NCBI GenBank assembly: GCA_029962745.1
Contig: CM057158.1
Span: 17,084,743 to 17,148,742 of the forward strand
DNA: 64,000 nucleotides
Reading direction: 5' to 3'
From: Echinometra lucunter
Lineage: Eukaryota > Echinodermata > Echinoidea > Camarodonta > Echinometridae
Position numbers and translations under genes: made by a program. The notes beneath the pieces were generated by a model. The model saw nothing but the letters and a program-made list of their open reading frames with translations. It did not search any database and was not told the origin of the DNA. Within the stretch, counting starts at the first letter, position 1; every line of letters begins with the position of its first letter. Shown here in pieces: positions 40,404-50,689 of this stretch.

Positions 40404-40733
40404 CTGGGGAGTGTTTCATAAAGCTGTTCTCAAAGTTAGGAATGACTTTACGAACGACTTGAATATGGCAAGCCAAGTGGGATTCTGATTCAATATGAAT
40501 GGCATCAGCTAAAGGTGAAATATGCAGAAGTAGATCTAACATTACTATCGTTTACAAACATTTTAATTGTGAAGTACATTTTTTGGTCAAAATTTAATTG
40601 AGATTATGGGAAATACAGTCACGTTTTGTTAAAGCGTCAGGAAAAACTATGGACATCCCATTTGGCACTTCATATTCAAGTCGTTCCTAAAGTCATGCGT
40701 AACTTTACGAACAGCTTTATGAAACGCCCCCTG
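40404..40733. mobile_element. Long-inverted-repeat MITE, family C, copy 1
   Basis: The left arm starts GTGTTTCATAAAGCTGTTCT and continues GACTTTACGAACGACTTGAATATGGCAAGCC. The right arm is the inverse (ATATTCAAGTCGTTCCTAAAGTCATGCGTAACTTTACGAACAGCTTTATGAAACGCCCCC). The middle is unique and non-coding. A second copy is at 48588-48910. Confidence 0.8.
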
Positions 40734-40734
40734 G

Positions 40735-41045
40735 TCACTGGCGTAGCTAAGGGGGGGGGGGTCACAAGGCCGTTGATCGGCGAGCAAAAAAGAGATAAAA
40801 TTTAAAAAAAAATTTTTTTTTAATTGTCTAGTCCACTTCCCATAACTACCCTACCCCTACCCTGCGAAATAAAAGTGAAACGTAAATATGCCACTTCTCA
40901 TATAAGTTACCCCTAATACTGAATTTCAGGGTGCAGAAAATGCCATTTTCATGCATGAAAATCTTCCCACGGTGGGAATCCCTCGCCTTACCCTATTGAA
41001 TATTAGCGTGCAGAAAATGCCATTTTTATGCACGAAATTTAAAAA
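40735..41045 (+). mobile_element. Fragment with a TGGCGTAGCTAAGGGG terminus and a 77-bp internal duplication
   Basis: CACTGGCGTAGCTAAGGGGG begins right after the family C MITE; this is the style of a DNA-transposon terminus, but no matching opposite end was found. Within it, GTGCAGAAAATGCCATTTT at 40931 recurs at 41008. Confidence 0.35.
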
Positions 41046-41491
41046 ATCTCCATACGTAATTTTTTCTTTTCCCTGCTTAGAGACGCCAACCTCCAAACCC
41101 TCTTCTTAAAAGGAAAAGATCGTAATACACATAACACATTAGGTTTGCCCGTGCAAAGGAACGAACATTCTCCGGTAGCAGGCTTTCTTCTGGCATATAC
41201 AGAAACCCCTCGAAATGAATAAACAAATGAATCAAAATAGTAGTCTAGAAAAAGATGAGATATGTGGACCAAAGTTGGGAGATACACGTCTGTCGAATAA
41301 CAAAAATGAGGGCAGGAAGTAATCTGAGCCTACACGAAACGGCGGGAATTACGAAACGTGTTTTTCTCCCGCTTCCACTCCCGCTGTCTCGTTGATCCTG
41401 TTAACTCACCCCGAGCTGAGTGGATTAAATGTTTGATCCCTAGACATAGCCAGGGATAATTCCTACCAAATACCGATCTTCTTTCCTCCAG

Positions 41492-41701
41492 GGCATCATC
41501 TCCGAGGGGGAGGCGTCTCCGGAAAATTTGACGTCAGAAGAGGAGGACATAAATATCTTGGTGTCTTTCAAGGTGTTGTTTTGTCCTGTCTATGAAACCA
41601 TGGGATATTCTTTCATCTACGTTGTGATGTGCCCTAGTAGAACACACTGTATACATGGTATATGGACGTACCTGATCATGGAAGCAGAGGCTCTTGAAAA
41701 G
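41492..41701 (+). other. Speculative exon of unknown function
   Basis: The interval follows an acceptor-like GATCTTCTTTCCTCCAG and ends at a donor-like GAAAAG|GTACCA. The 210 bases (70 codons, phase 0 to 0) have no stop. The first third is GC-richer than its surroundings and acidic (GIISEGEASPENL, then SEEEDINI). A LINE-like (GAATTT) tail begins about 215 bases downstream, so a retrotransposon remnant is an alternative. No family recognised. Confidence 0.18.
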
Positions 41702-41739
41702 GTACCACGATAATGATTCTGAGAGTTCCACAAACTACA

Positions 41740-41952
41740 AGCAATTGCTTTTTAGTGGATCCCTCCATTTCCACAGAAATCAATTTATAATAATTTATTC
41801 TAATTATTTATTGATATGTTAACCCGTGGAAAAAAACATATCATTCATATATCTTAATTTCATATTGTTTGCATATTTATATCTTTGCAATGTCATTGTA
41901 TTTTCTTTCTGTTGGGAATGAATAAATATGAATTTGAATCTGAATTTGAATA
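41740..41952 (+). mobile_element. LINE-like 3' tail with GAATTT repeats
   Basis: The tail reads GAATGAATAAATATGAATTTGAATCTGAATTTGAATATA, typical of non-LTR elements ending in short A/T-rich repeats. No reverse-transcriptase frame remains, so the left limit is arbitrary. Confidence 0.4.
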
Positions 41953-42283
41953 TAATGGTGTGCCCTGTCATGTTATGACGTTATTATGTTTTATTTATTA
42001 GAATTTGTTCAGGTATTTACTTTTTTGATCCTGTTCTCCTTATTTTGTTACTCTTGCTAATTGTGTTAGATAGCACCCACTGCTTTTTGTTTTTGGTGGG
42101 TTTTTTGTTTTGTTTGTTTTTCATATTGTAATTATATGTACCTTGTGTTAAAAAAAGAATAGAAAATTGGTTTATACTTTTCCGTTCTTGTTAAGTAACA
42201 TCTAATTTCACTTTTGTTATTCATGCTAAATAACAGGTACTGTGATTCTTTTGTTTATACGTAACTATTTTCCCCCAAAATAC

Positions 42284-42467
42284 ACACATGCACACGTTGG
42301 TATCAATATGCCTGTAGAATGTTAACTTATTTGATTTACGATAAAAGAGCAATGTAGATTTTAAAAATGCCTTGCTCAAGGGCGTAAGTGCCATGCCGGG
42401 GATCGAACCCCAGATTCTCGCGTCTCCGGTCAAGCGCCTTAAACCACTGGGCCACGGCACCTCCACC
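42284..42467 (-). mobile_element. tRNA-derived SINE, family A, copy 2 (inverted)
   Basis: Read on the minus strand: GGTGCCGTGGCCCAGTGGTT (box A), GGGGTTCGATCCCCGG (box B), CTTACGCCCTTGAGCAAGGC, then a tail with TTTTATCGTAAATCAAATAA and CATATTGATACCAACGTGTG. Head and tail both match the copy at 10495-10666. This copy keeps the fuller CCCTTGAGCAAGG segment. Confidence 0.85.
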
Positions 42468-45099
42468 TCCACTATATTTTAATTATGTAAACACACACAC
42501 ACACACACATGCGCACACACATTTGATTCGTACTTATGCTTTTTTTTTTAACCGATACTGTGGTTTGTTTGTTTACACATGTAACTTTATGTACTCATTG
42601 TTACAAAAAGAACGATATATCGATTCATATCAACACAATTCATTAAATACAATACAATACATGAATTCAAATATCCATCATGAAGATGTTAAGTTACTGT
42701 CCCTGTTTTAAAACCATTTGAGTGTCATTTCACAGAAGACGATCGCTTGGCTTTAGAAGCAGAGGTACCACTTTTAGGGGAGAGTTAAGACAGCATCATT
42801 TTATGCGATGGCTTTCGCATTTGAGCAAAATGCACTCGAAAGAGGGGGTATTAATTACCCTTTTCCCTTCCATGAACCATGTTCCTCTGTGTATGACACG
42901 ACGGATTAGCCGAGGGTTGGGGAAATATTCCACCAATCTCTTCAACGACGCCTTCGTTATGACGTTCTGCTTTAAAGTATGCCACATGATGGAAGAGGTT
43001 ATCTTCATTGACTAAAGGGTGAGAAATGAAAGGGATTCTACATGTGTAATTGGTACATACCTGGAATAACGGTAGTCTTCCTAATTCTGTCTTCACCGCT
43101 TTCTTCTCCCTCTTTCAAGAGAGATATTCTGATGGTGTGATATTTGCAGAGTTACTGGAATGGTGTCGGGGTAACCATACAATCTCATTTTGTAATCCAT
43201 TTTTCTTTTTTTTTCGGAAATCAAAGAAATGTTTTTATCTCCGTCAGAAAAAGTTCAGGCTTCCCGGCCAAGTTAGAATAATTATTTCAACAAACGCGCT
43301 TACTTTGATTATGACTGGCAACAACCATGAAAAAGCTATCTGTGAATAAATAATCCCCATATAATTATTTCGTGAAAATCTAATGAAGGATGATATTTGT
43401 TATAAGTTATTGTTGGGTTTTTTTTGTGTGTGTGTGTGTGTTGCTTTCTTAATTGCTGATGGATCCCCGTTTATCTTATTCTAGTAACGACATTTGTTAC
43501 TTCAATATGAGTTCCGTGTCATTCAAGTCAATTATAAAGAGAAGAAATTATTTGCACAAGAGAGGTTTAAGTAAGGAGTGTCAGTATCACTATTAACATG
43601 ACAGAAAAAGAAAGCGGACAAAATAAACAACCTCTCATTCTACCCTTCACAATGGTTCTGGTAGTCAAAAGAACATCCCTTCACAGTTATTATGTTTAAT
43701 CATGTAGTTCCAGGTGAATATGCATGTGACACCTGTTCCACATATTTTAGACAATAGCAGTGAAGGGATGTTCTTTTGACTACCAGAACCATTGTGAAGG
43801 GTAGAATGAGAGGTTGTTTATTTTGTCTGCTTTCTTTGTCCACCATGTTATAGTGTATGCACGATACGATTTCATGTTCAATATTCCATTCATTGTCGTC
43901 TCGAAAAAAGCTAGCAGCATGTCGGTCACATTGAACATTGTTTCTATAGTCATTTCCCTTGCTCTATTTAAAGAGAACGAACCAACTGGCAATCTCAAGA
44001 AAGTGAAACTTTTCTTGTACGAATTTAAAAAATATTATAAACATTTGATTCGTCTCCAAATAGCCAGGTATTTATTAGTAAGTAGCCTATAATTCTTGTG
44101 TTCATAATATTCCCGTGTAAAATGTTTTCTGTGTTATTTTAACAAATTTCAGGAGTGAAATGTTTCCTTTTATTACCTATTGGGAAAAACCATAACTGCA
44201 CGTTGAGATAGTGAATGGGTGTCGATCTTAACATCAATATACACTACGTGCAGGACGTGTATTGAATTCAGATCTAAGATTTTAAGAAGCTACAACAGAG
44301 AAAGAAGCGATTCTCATTAGTAGTCATAAGACTTAGTACACTGGTATTCCCAAGTGTTTCAGTCAGTATTGACGGATTTGTCTGCTAGTTTTAATTGCTA
44401 TTTCAGTCCGTTACTCTCTCCTCCTGTTTTGAATTCTGAATCGTATTTAATAAAGGGGTCCAACATGAATAACTGAATGAATAATACAAGTTGAATAGAA
44501 TTACAATAAGACAAAGGAGTGGGTTTTTTTTTTCTTAAGTGAATTCAGCAATTCTTACATAGTTCCCCCAGAAAGTGGAGAAACGGCATTTTTATTTTTG
44601 TTAATACTTTTAATACAAAGCCTGACAGAAAATTTATTCTTAAATCATTCTTAAAGTTAAAAACACCAGTTACCAATGAGCTGTGTGTGAACACAACACC
44701 TCGAATCATTTGATAGATATATATAATGAATTCTTCAGCAGAGCTGAAGAGCGTAAAGCGTGAAAAGTATCATAGTCTTTAATACTATATTCCTTTAAAA
44801 AAAATATTCCTTTTAATAAAAATTAAAAAATTCAAATCCATTACTAACTTATACAGCTGATTTTTACTTCGTAAGGTCAGCCTGCGTTTTAGTATGTACA
44901 TTTTAGGTGATATAAAGATCTTTCACTTTGGATATCAAAGCCATACAGCCAAAGTCAGTCTGGAAAGCCAAATGCAACGAGAGGGCGCTCCACTTTCTTA
45001 CCATTGATAATATCTGTTCAGCATGGGCAGGTTGGTAGCTGATAGTTCCATAGCAGCAGTAGATAGTACACGCCAAACTCATTCATGAACGCCACCAGA
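42468..45099. other. Spacer with a (CA)n run, a (GT)n run and a palindrome
   Basis: It contains (CA)n at 42490-42510, (GT)n at about 43424-43441 and the palindrome at 43606-43839. No open frame shows homology. Confidence 0.55.
43606..43839. repeat. Near-perfect palindrome, ~80-bp arms, ~70-bp loop
   Basis: The left arm (from AAAGAAAGCGGACAAAATAA to ATCCCTTCAC) is repeated as its exact inverse (GTGAAGGGAT to TTATTTTGTCTGCTTTCTTT). The inner 68 bases match without a difference by eye; the first mismatch is GCGG/GCAG. The arms contain CCCTTCAC twice. It could be a young fold-back MITE or a hairpin-RNA source. No second copy lies in the window. Confidence 0.85.
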
Positions 45100-45590
45100 G
45101 ATGCTTGAACACACATTGGGTAGTCAGCGAAAGCGCGCGCCTGACACAGGCAGCTCGCACGAGTGTGTGTGCGTGCATAGATAGTGCGTGTCATAGGCGT
45201 GTGTATGGTGGGAATGTTTCAAGGCTATGCTCAATAATGACAATCCCGCCGTCGTCTGCTTGATATTACGTCGAGTGAGGATTCACCGCAAATGATTTCC
45301 TCCCTCCCGTGCAGTGCCGGTGAGCCGTGGTCGTCTGACGGACTCGAATGGATTAAATTATAATGATCTCTCAGCATTTCCGTTCCATTGTCTAGGAGGG
45401 AAAGAAAACATAATTCAAAGGTTTATAGCAGTTTGTGTGCAACTTTTACAGAAAATTCTAGGATCCCCCTTTTTTTTTCAAGCATGTCATAGCAGCCCGT
45501 CCCGTGTGGGATTGCACGGTGCATTACTCGAATGAATCTCGCCGACCTCGTCCGGGCTCTAATCGATCGAGCTCTGCTCGGCCAATTTTT
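45100..45590 (+). promoter_or_regulatory. CpG-richer block upstream of the receptor exon; possible promoter or non-coding first exon
   Basis: The segment has clustered CpG and GC-rich words (for example GCGAAAGCGCGCGCCTGAC near 45128, CCGCCGTCGTC near 45247) in an otherwise AT-rich region. A donor-like TGCCG|GTGAGC has its GT at 45320-45321 and could end a non-coding exon joined to the acceptor at 45909. The placement is inferred from composition and the splice motif only; no core promoter element was recognised. Confidence 0.25.
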
Positions 45591-45909
45591 CAGCTCATAT
45601 GATTTTTCAAAGCGACTAGATAACTGGAACGCACATCCTTAGACGTCGATTTTCCATCCTTGCCTGTGTTTTTATACCTGCCAGTGTTTGCTAGGAATAT
45701 GCGTGGAAAGGGGATGTATCGGAACTCGTCTGATCAATAAAGCAAACTAGCAGGCCGATTATCATTGGCTTGAGCTTCCTTGTATCATCTCCCACTTTAA
45801 CGATTCCCCTCAGGGTAAACTTAACCCTCCCCTTCGTTTCGGGATAGCACGAGGTATCTAGACAGGCATGTCATAACTTTCACAATCTTTCTACTTGTTC
45901 TGCTTACAG

Positions 45910-46067
45910 GTGATTCCATGCAAAGCTCGTCAGCTTTCAGAGCTTTTCGTGCTTGGACTTGATGTGATTTGAAGACGTTTGGTGGAGATTACTTGCTTGG
46001 ATTAATACACAAAGCGTGACGTTTGGGTCTTAGATTGTGGGTTTCTGTTGTTTACGACGTTGACAAG
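45910..46067 (+). promoter_or_regulatory. 5' UTR part of the receptor's first coding exon, after a 3' splice site
   Basis: A pyrimidine-rich tract (CTTTCTACTTGTTCTGCTTACAG) ends in AG at 45908-45909, a strong splice-acceptor pattern 158 bases upstream of the receptor ATG. This suggests the coding exon begins at 45910 and that at least one non-coding 5' exon lies further upstream. The leader carries two upstream ATGs, listed separately. If the acceptor is not used, transcription could instead start near here. No TATA-like element is obvious. Confidence 0.5.
45918..45962 (+). promoter_or_regulatory. uORF (14 codons) overlapping a minimal ATG-TGA start-stop element
   Basis: An ATG at 45918 opens MQSSSAFRAFRAWT and stops at TGA 45960-45962. 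The A of that TGA begins a second upstream ATG (45962-45964), followed at once by TGA (45965-45967). Both lie between the inferred exon start and the receptor start codon. Start-stop elements are known in other mRNAs to stall initiating ribosomes. Here the role is inferred and depends on the leader being transcribed as proposed. Confidence 0.5.
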
Positions 46068-46830
46068 ATGGCGCCCAGATTGCACCAAATCCATCTGAAG
46101 ACAGGAATCAACAACCTTTTCTATTTCCTTCTTGCTCTGTGGTTTTGCTTCTCCTTCTCTGTGTCTGCCAATGTCGTCTTTGCCCTGAACGCACCAACTT
46201 CATCTGCGCCTTCAACCCCAGTCAGCACCAGAAACTCCACTGTTCAGTCCTCAGTAGAGCCCCTGACAGAAGCCACTGAGGAACCTGCAGAGTTCGAGGA
46301 GGAGACGACTGAAGAGAAGGAAGATGATCCCCATCCTCCTACTTGGGTCTCTTCTCCTCCAGGCGACATCATCTCCAAGTTCCTTCAGTATGTGGCCGCA
46401 ATTGAAGAGAACATTGACACCTGTAAGAAGGGTACATGGGCTGTCAAACTGCCCGTGAGTGCCGTAAGCTATGGTCCAGAGCGCTACATGGACCAAGCAC
46501 TAAAGACAGTCAGTACTGCCAACATGCTCACCAGGATCTGGCAAAGTGAGAATCTGGAGGAGATCCATGACAATGAGGATTTCTTTTACAATGTCGTACT
46601 CTCTAACGTCGAGAACGACCCGAAGATATTTGCATTCGGAAACTGCTATGACAAGAATGAATTTAAAAATTATACTTTGTTTTGTCCGTATGCATATCGC
46701 CAGAGCAATGGAGTGGTAAATGTGAAGGATCTGTCCATTTCATATCCTTATCTATCAAGCGAATCGGAATGGTTCTATCAGGCAAGAATGAAAGTCTCTC
46801 AAGTGCTCAAGACCAGGGATAAAAGTCAGG
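46068..46830 (+). CDS. First coding exon of a GPR158/GPR179-like (metabotropic glycine receptor family) class C GPCR
   Basis: Seen: an ATG at 46068 in good context (A at -3, G at +4), with an in-frame TGA at 46017-46019 upstream, opens 254 codons plus one base up to a donor AGG|GTAAGT (GT at 46831), so the following intron is phase 1. Residues about 17-40 are a hydrophobic signal peptide (FYFLLALWFCFSF core); 41-95 are acidic and Ser/Thr/Pro-rich; 100-254 are folded. Potential N-glycosylation lies at N56 (NST) and N201 (NYT); ectodomain cysteines are C119, C193 and C206. Family knowledge: the order ALKTVSTANML...QSEN, then FFYNVV...DPKIF, then KDLSISYPYL and SEWFYQAR parallels the GPR158/GPR179 Cache domain (an AL..LT.AT.FLNM segment, WYQALVRS, QDLSSSA.HL, then EWF/EWY). 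GPR158 is a plasma-membrane glycine receptor that works with RGS7-Gbeta5; Smog is the fly relative. Inferred: extracellular ligand domain of such a receptor. The 7TM part is not in this exon. The ligand is unknown. The open frame runs on to 46850, but the final 20 bases are probably intron. Confidence 0.8.
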
Positions 46831-47855
46831 GTAAGTGGAAAAATGTTTAAAACATCATCTTTCTATTTTTATCAGGTTTTTTTTTCAGTAGAAAACTATA
46901 GACTTGCGATATGTTTTCATATTTAGGTTTTTCAGGATTTGATGTTTATGTGTGGGCGTGGTTGCGTGGTGCGTGTGTATGTGTATGTGTTATCCCAGTT
47001 TGGTACATATTAGATGTGCAGTGGCTGTGAAAATTGATTCATATGGTTCCATTGCTCTATTTTGTTGCAGGTAGATATTTGAATTAATGAGAATTTGGAA
47101 CCTTGCAAATCATGGAATGACTTAATGCTTCCAAACGAGATACCGACATGTAATTGAAATTTCATGTCGGCGTGGTCGGGAAGAGACTTTAACAGTACGT
47201 GAGAAATTAGAATAAAACAAATAGGGAGCGATAGCGAGACAAATCAATTATAAATAAACTACCTGTGAGGTGCCAATGCGTGTGACATATTGCCAACAAA
47301 TGCAGAAAAGATTAGCGAGCCTGAGCGTCCAAGGCTCGAGCTAGATGATGATGCATTTGATAGATTGAAGCGGCTTTTAAACATCCCTAACGACGCTCCC
47401 AGTTGCTCTGTCGTCTGGTGAGCACTTGTTTGCAAGTCATCAGCAATAGTACATCTTGTCGAAAAAAAACATACGCACACACATATGGCACAGACACAGC
47501 ATTTTTATGGCAGGAGTTATTTGAAGGTTTATTTGATCAGCTTTTCTTCTCCAAATTGGCAATATCAGTATTTTTGTTTTACCGCCATTTTTAGAATAAA
47601 AATTCATGTATCTGAAATGAATATGAAATGACAGAGATTATGTTGAGAAATTAAAAAGTTACCAGTTAGCATGGAAAACAGTGATCTTGAACTTTTCATC
47701 TTGTTGCCAATTCAAAGGTTTTAGTGCTTGTTTTCCGTTGGAAAAAAAAAATGAGTATCAAACGACAAATATTGGCGCAACTAAGATGGGAACAATTTAT
47801 GTAGAATTTTGTGCTTTTTTTTTTTTTTTTGCTCATGTACTTGGTATGGTTTTAA

Positions 47856-48451
47856 AGGCCAAGTCCACAGCAAGATAGAGTTCATTTCAATAAAAAGAAT
47901 GAAAAAAATCCCAACAATACACTGCAAAATGGATGAAAATTGGATGCAAAATGAGGAAGGTATGAATTTTTGAATTTTTGCTTTTTTCGCAAAACAGTTC
48001 TTGAACAGTCGATATGAATATTCAGTGAGTTGATAATGTCATAATACTAACAATTTTCCACACAATATATATATACAGAAATGACAAAAATGTCTCATTT
48101 TAGCTATAAAAATGTAAAATTTGTCCTAAATACTCCTTACATACTTAATGGTATTTAGTCTAATATGTGTAGACATGATGGATGACTTTTCAGTTCTAGT
48201 GAAAAAAATGAAAAATTTCTGAATTTTTTGTAGAGGTTATTATGGAGAATAGTGAGTGTATGACATAATCTACTCATTCGCTGAATTTTCATATTGACTG
48301 TTCAAGAACTGTTTTGTGAAAAAATTGTGAAACTTTGAAAATTCATAACTTCCTTATTTTGCATCCGATTTTCATCAAATTTTCACTGTTCTGTTTGGAA
48401 TTTTGTATTCTTTTTATTGCAATGAACTGCAGCTTGCTGTAAACTTGCCTT
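47856..48451. mobile_element. Fold-back MITE with TTAA-like flank
   Basis: Left TTAA (47852-47855) then AGGCCAAGTCCACAGCAAG; the right end reverse-complements to AGGCAAGTTTACAGCAAG and is flanked by TCAA. Subterminal GTTCTTGAACAGTCGATATGAAT pairs with its inverse ATTCATATTGACTGTTCAAGAAC-type sequence near 48287-48310. It is a fold-back element in the intron, related in architecture but not in sequence to the 7767 family. Confidence 0.7.
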
Positions 48452-48587
48452 TCAAGGCTCTATTCCAAGGTTATTGGGCCAAACCACAAAATGTGGAACA
48501 AGTCTGTCACGAATGGGAGAACAAGTTAGTAATATTGGTCACAGATGTACAAAATTTGCCCAGTCATGACACTGAAGTGCGGGGGAG

Positions 48588-48910
48588 GGGGGTGTTTCAT
48601 AAAGCTGTTCGTAAAGTTACGAATGACTTTACGAACAATTTGAATATGGCAAGCCGAAATGGGATGCCCAAAGTTTTTCCCAACACTTCGACAAAGTGTG
48701 AAAAAAAATCCCATAATATCGATTGAATTGTGGAAAAAACATACTTTATAATAAAAATGTTTGTTAACAATAGTATTGTTAATCTATATCTGCATATTTC
48801 ACTGTTAGCTGATGCGATTTATAATGACTGAGAACCCCATTTGGCTTGCCATATTCAAGTTGTTCGTAAAGTCATTCGTAACTTTACGAACAGCTTTATG
48901 AAACACCCCC
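48588..48910. mobile_element. Long-inverted-repeat MITE, family C, copy 2
   Basis: The ends GGGGGTGTTTCATAAAGCTG and CAGCTTTATGAAACACCCCC are exact inverses. Pairing continues through GTTCGTAAAGTTACGAATGA, GACTTTACGAACAA(T/C)TTGAAT and ATGGCAAGCC. It shares arms and part of the interior (ATCTGCATATTTCAC versus GTGAAATATGCAGA) with 40404-40733. It lies inside the inferred receptor intron. Confidence 0.85.
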
Positions 48911-49089
48911 AGAACTGACATGATGATAGTGATTTGTTGTGGAGGAGTGATTATCAAAGTTTTTTCAGATATGATTATAAACGAAAGAGCGGAAGGGAGA
49001 ATAAGGCACGTGTAACAATATGGTAAATTTGTCACAGGTAGTAGACAATGTTAGAAGCTAGGCCCGCTTTCTTTACTGTTTGTCTTCAG

Positions 49090-49187
49090 AAGCCTCTGTG
49101 GCCACTGCTAGATCGGTCAAACATTGTTTTCAATACTATGCACACATTATAAAACTCCAGTTCCGCATAACTCGTATTATTTTCCGA
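49090..49187 (+). other. Weak candidate linking exon (phase 1 in, phase 0 out)
   Basis: The acceptor TTTACTGTTTGTCTTCAG (ending 49089) is strong and the donor CCGA|GTATGC moderate. The 98-base interval is open in exactly the frame needed to join the exon ending at 46830 to the one at 62141, and the spacing would suit the family. The translation (ASVATARSV... then HIIKLQF...) has no recognisable similarity to the receptor. In 15 kb of intron such a match may well be chance. Confidence 0.12.
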
Positions 49188-50620
49188 GTATGCAATACCA
49201 TGACTGTGAAACCGTATTTAAACAAAAACAAAAAAAATCGATGAGGCTTGAACAATTTGATAGCAATATGTGATAAAGAGTATAAATATTTGAAATGTTA
49301 ATATCAAAGAGTATGATCAATATTTTCTGTCTAATTATCTAGCGGACATGTCAGCGTCGGTGAAATTGTCCTTCACCGATCATGTGTCGTGTCAATACCA
49401 CCCCCGTCTTTTTTGTGAATGTGTGCTAGAATTCTATCGTTTCATATTCATCGTTGATTCCATTATACTCACATTTTCTGATAAAACGCAGCTTGCTTCT
49501 AGAATATATTGACATCAACATTATTCGAAAGAAATAGTAGATGTCCACTAATTTAAAAAGAATTGCTTTTGTAAAACAGACGCTACTTCACGTATATCGG
49601 ACCGCCCTTTTTTATATACATGTATGTAAAGAAAATGTAAAATAAACAAATAAATAACAGCGTAGAATTCAGTGTTTCGGTTTTATGTTTCCGTTGAATA
49701 TTCAAGGGTTTACCTTTCGAACAACACGCCTCTTATACTTCAGCATGTAAATATAAAATTCGTTTTAGATGAATTTAGTTGAAACTTTCATCATGCGTTT
49801 CCATCTTTTTTTTCTTTCAAATATTTGTTACCCAAATGAACAATTGCTTTGCAGATTATTTTTGTCATTGCCAATAGTCATTAATCGTTTTATACATTCT
49901 CAGTGGTAGCACCTCTGAGAAAAAAACAAGGTGTTTCTGGAGTATGTCAACATCATTGTTATTCAAAAGAAATAGGATGTCTACTAATTAAAAGAAATTG
50001 CTCCTGTAAAATAGACACTAACTTTACCTGTATATCGTTATTATTTTATTACAGAGATAGATCGCGGTATACTATACTGGTAATATATCATAAATCCCAT
50101 TTGACCCCGCTGTAATATTTCGTTGCCGATAATGATATAGACGAAAAGTAGGGGGAATGGGGCCACGGAATTATTTATAGAAAGATCACCATCTCAAGAC
50201 CAAAGACTTCATTATATCTATCAATCGGTGTTTCCCTTTCGTTAGATTGCAGCAGACCAAAGTGAAGATAATGAAAAAACTTTTTCTTGCAAACGTCTGT
50301 TCATCATATCAGCGAGAATCAGACGTTGTGGATATTTCATCAAACTGAAATTAACTTACATTTTTTGTATTAAATTCCATGAAATAGATCTTCTTTAGCA
50401 TTTACTTTTGACAGTGCACTTTTCCTGAATGCCATATTTGCCAGAGAAAAAAAAAATCGAAATCAAATTTGCAACCTGGAAGCTAAGAAATGAAAAATAA
50501 TGTACATGTCATGCATGTGAATGTTGAATCAAATTGATAACGAAAAATGAAGAGGCAATTGTATCATTCCGGGAATAGACGCATGGAGAGGGGAAAGCAA
50601 GAGAGTGAAGGCCTGAGGTA

Positions 50621-50689
50621 GAAGAAGAAGAAGAAGAAGAAGAAGAAGAAGAAGAAGAAGAAGAAGAAAAAGAAGAAGAAGAAGAAGAA
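50621..50689. repeat. (GAA)n trinucleotide repeat
   Basis: About 23 GAA units with a single interruption (AAA near 50669), followed by GA-rich sequence. Long intronic GAA tracts can form triplex structures; any effect here is inferred. Confidence 0.97.
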
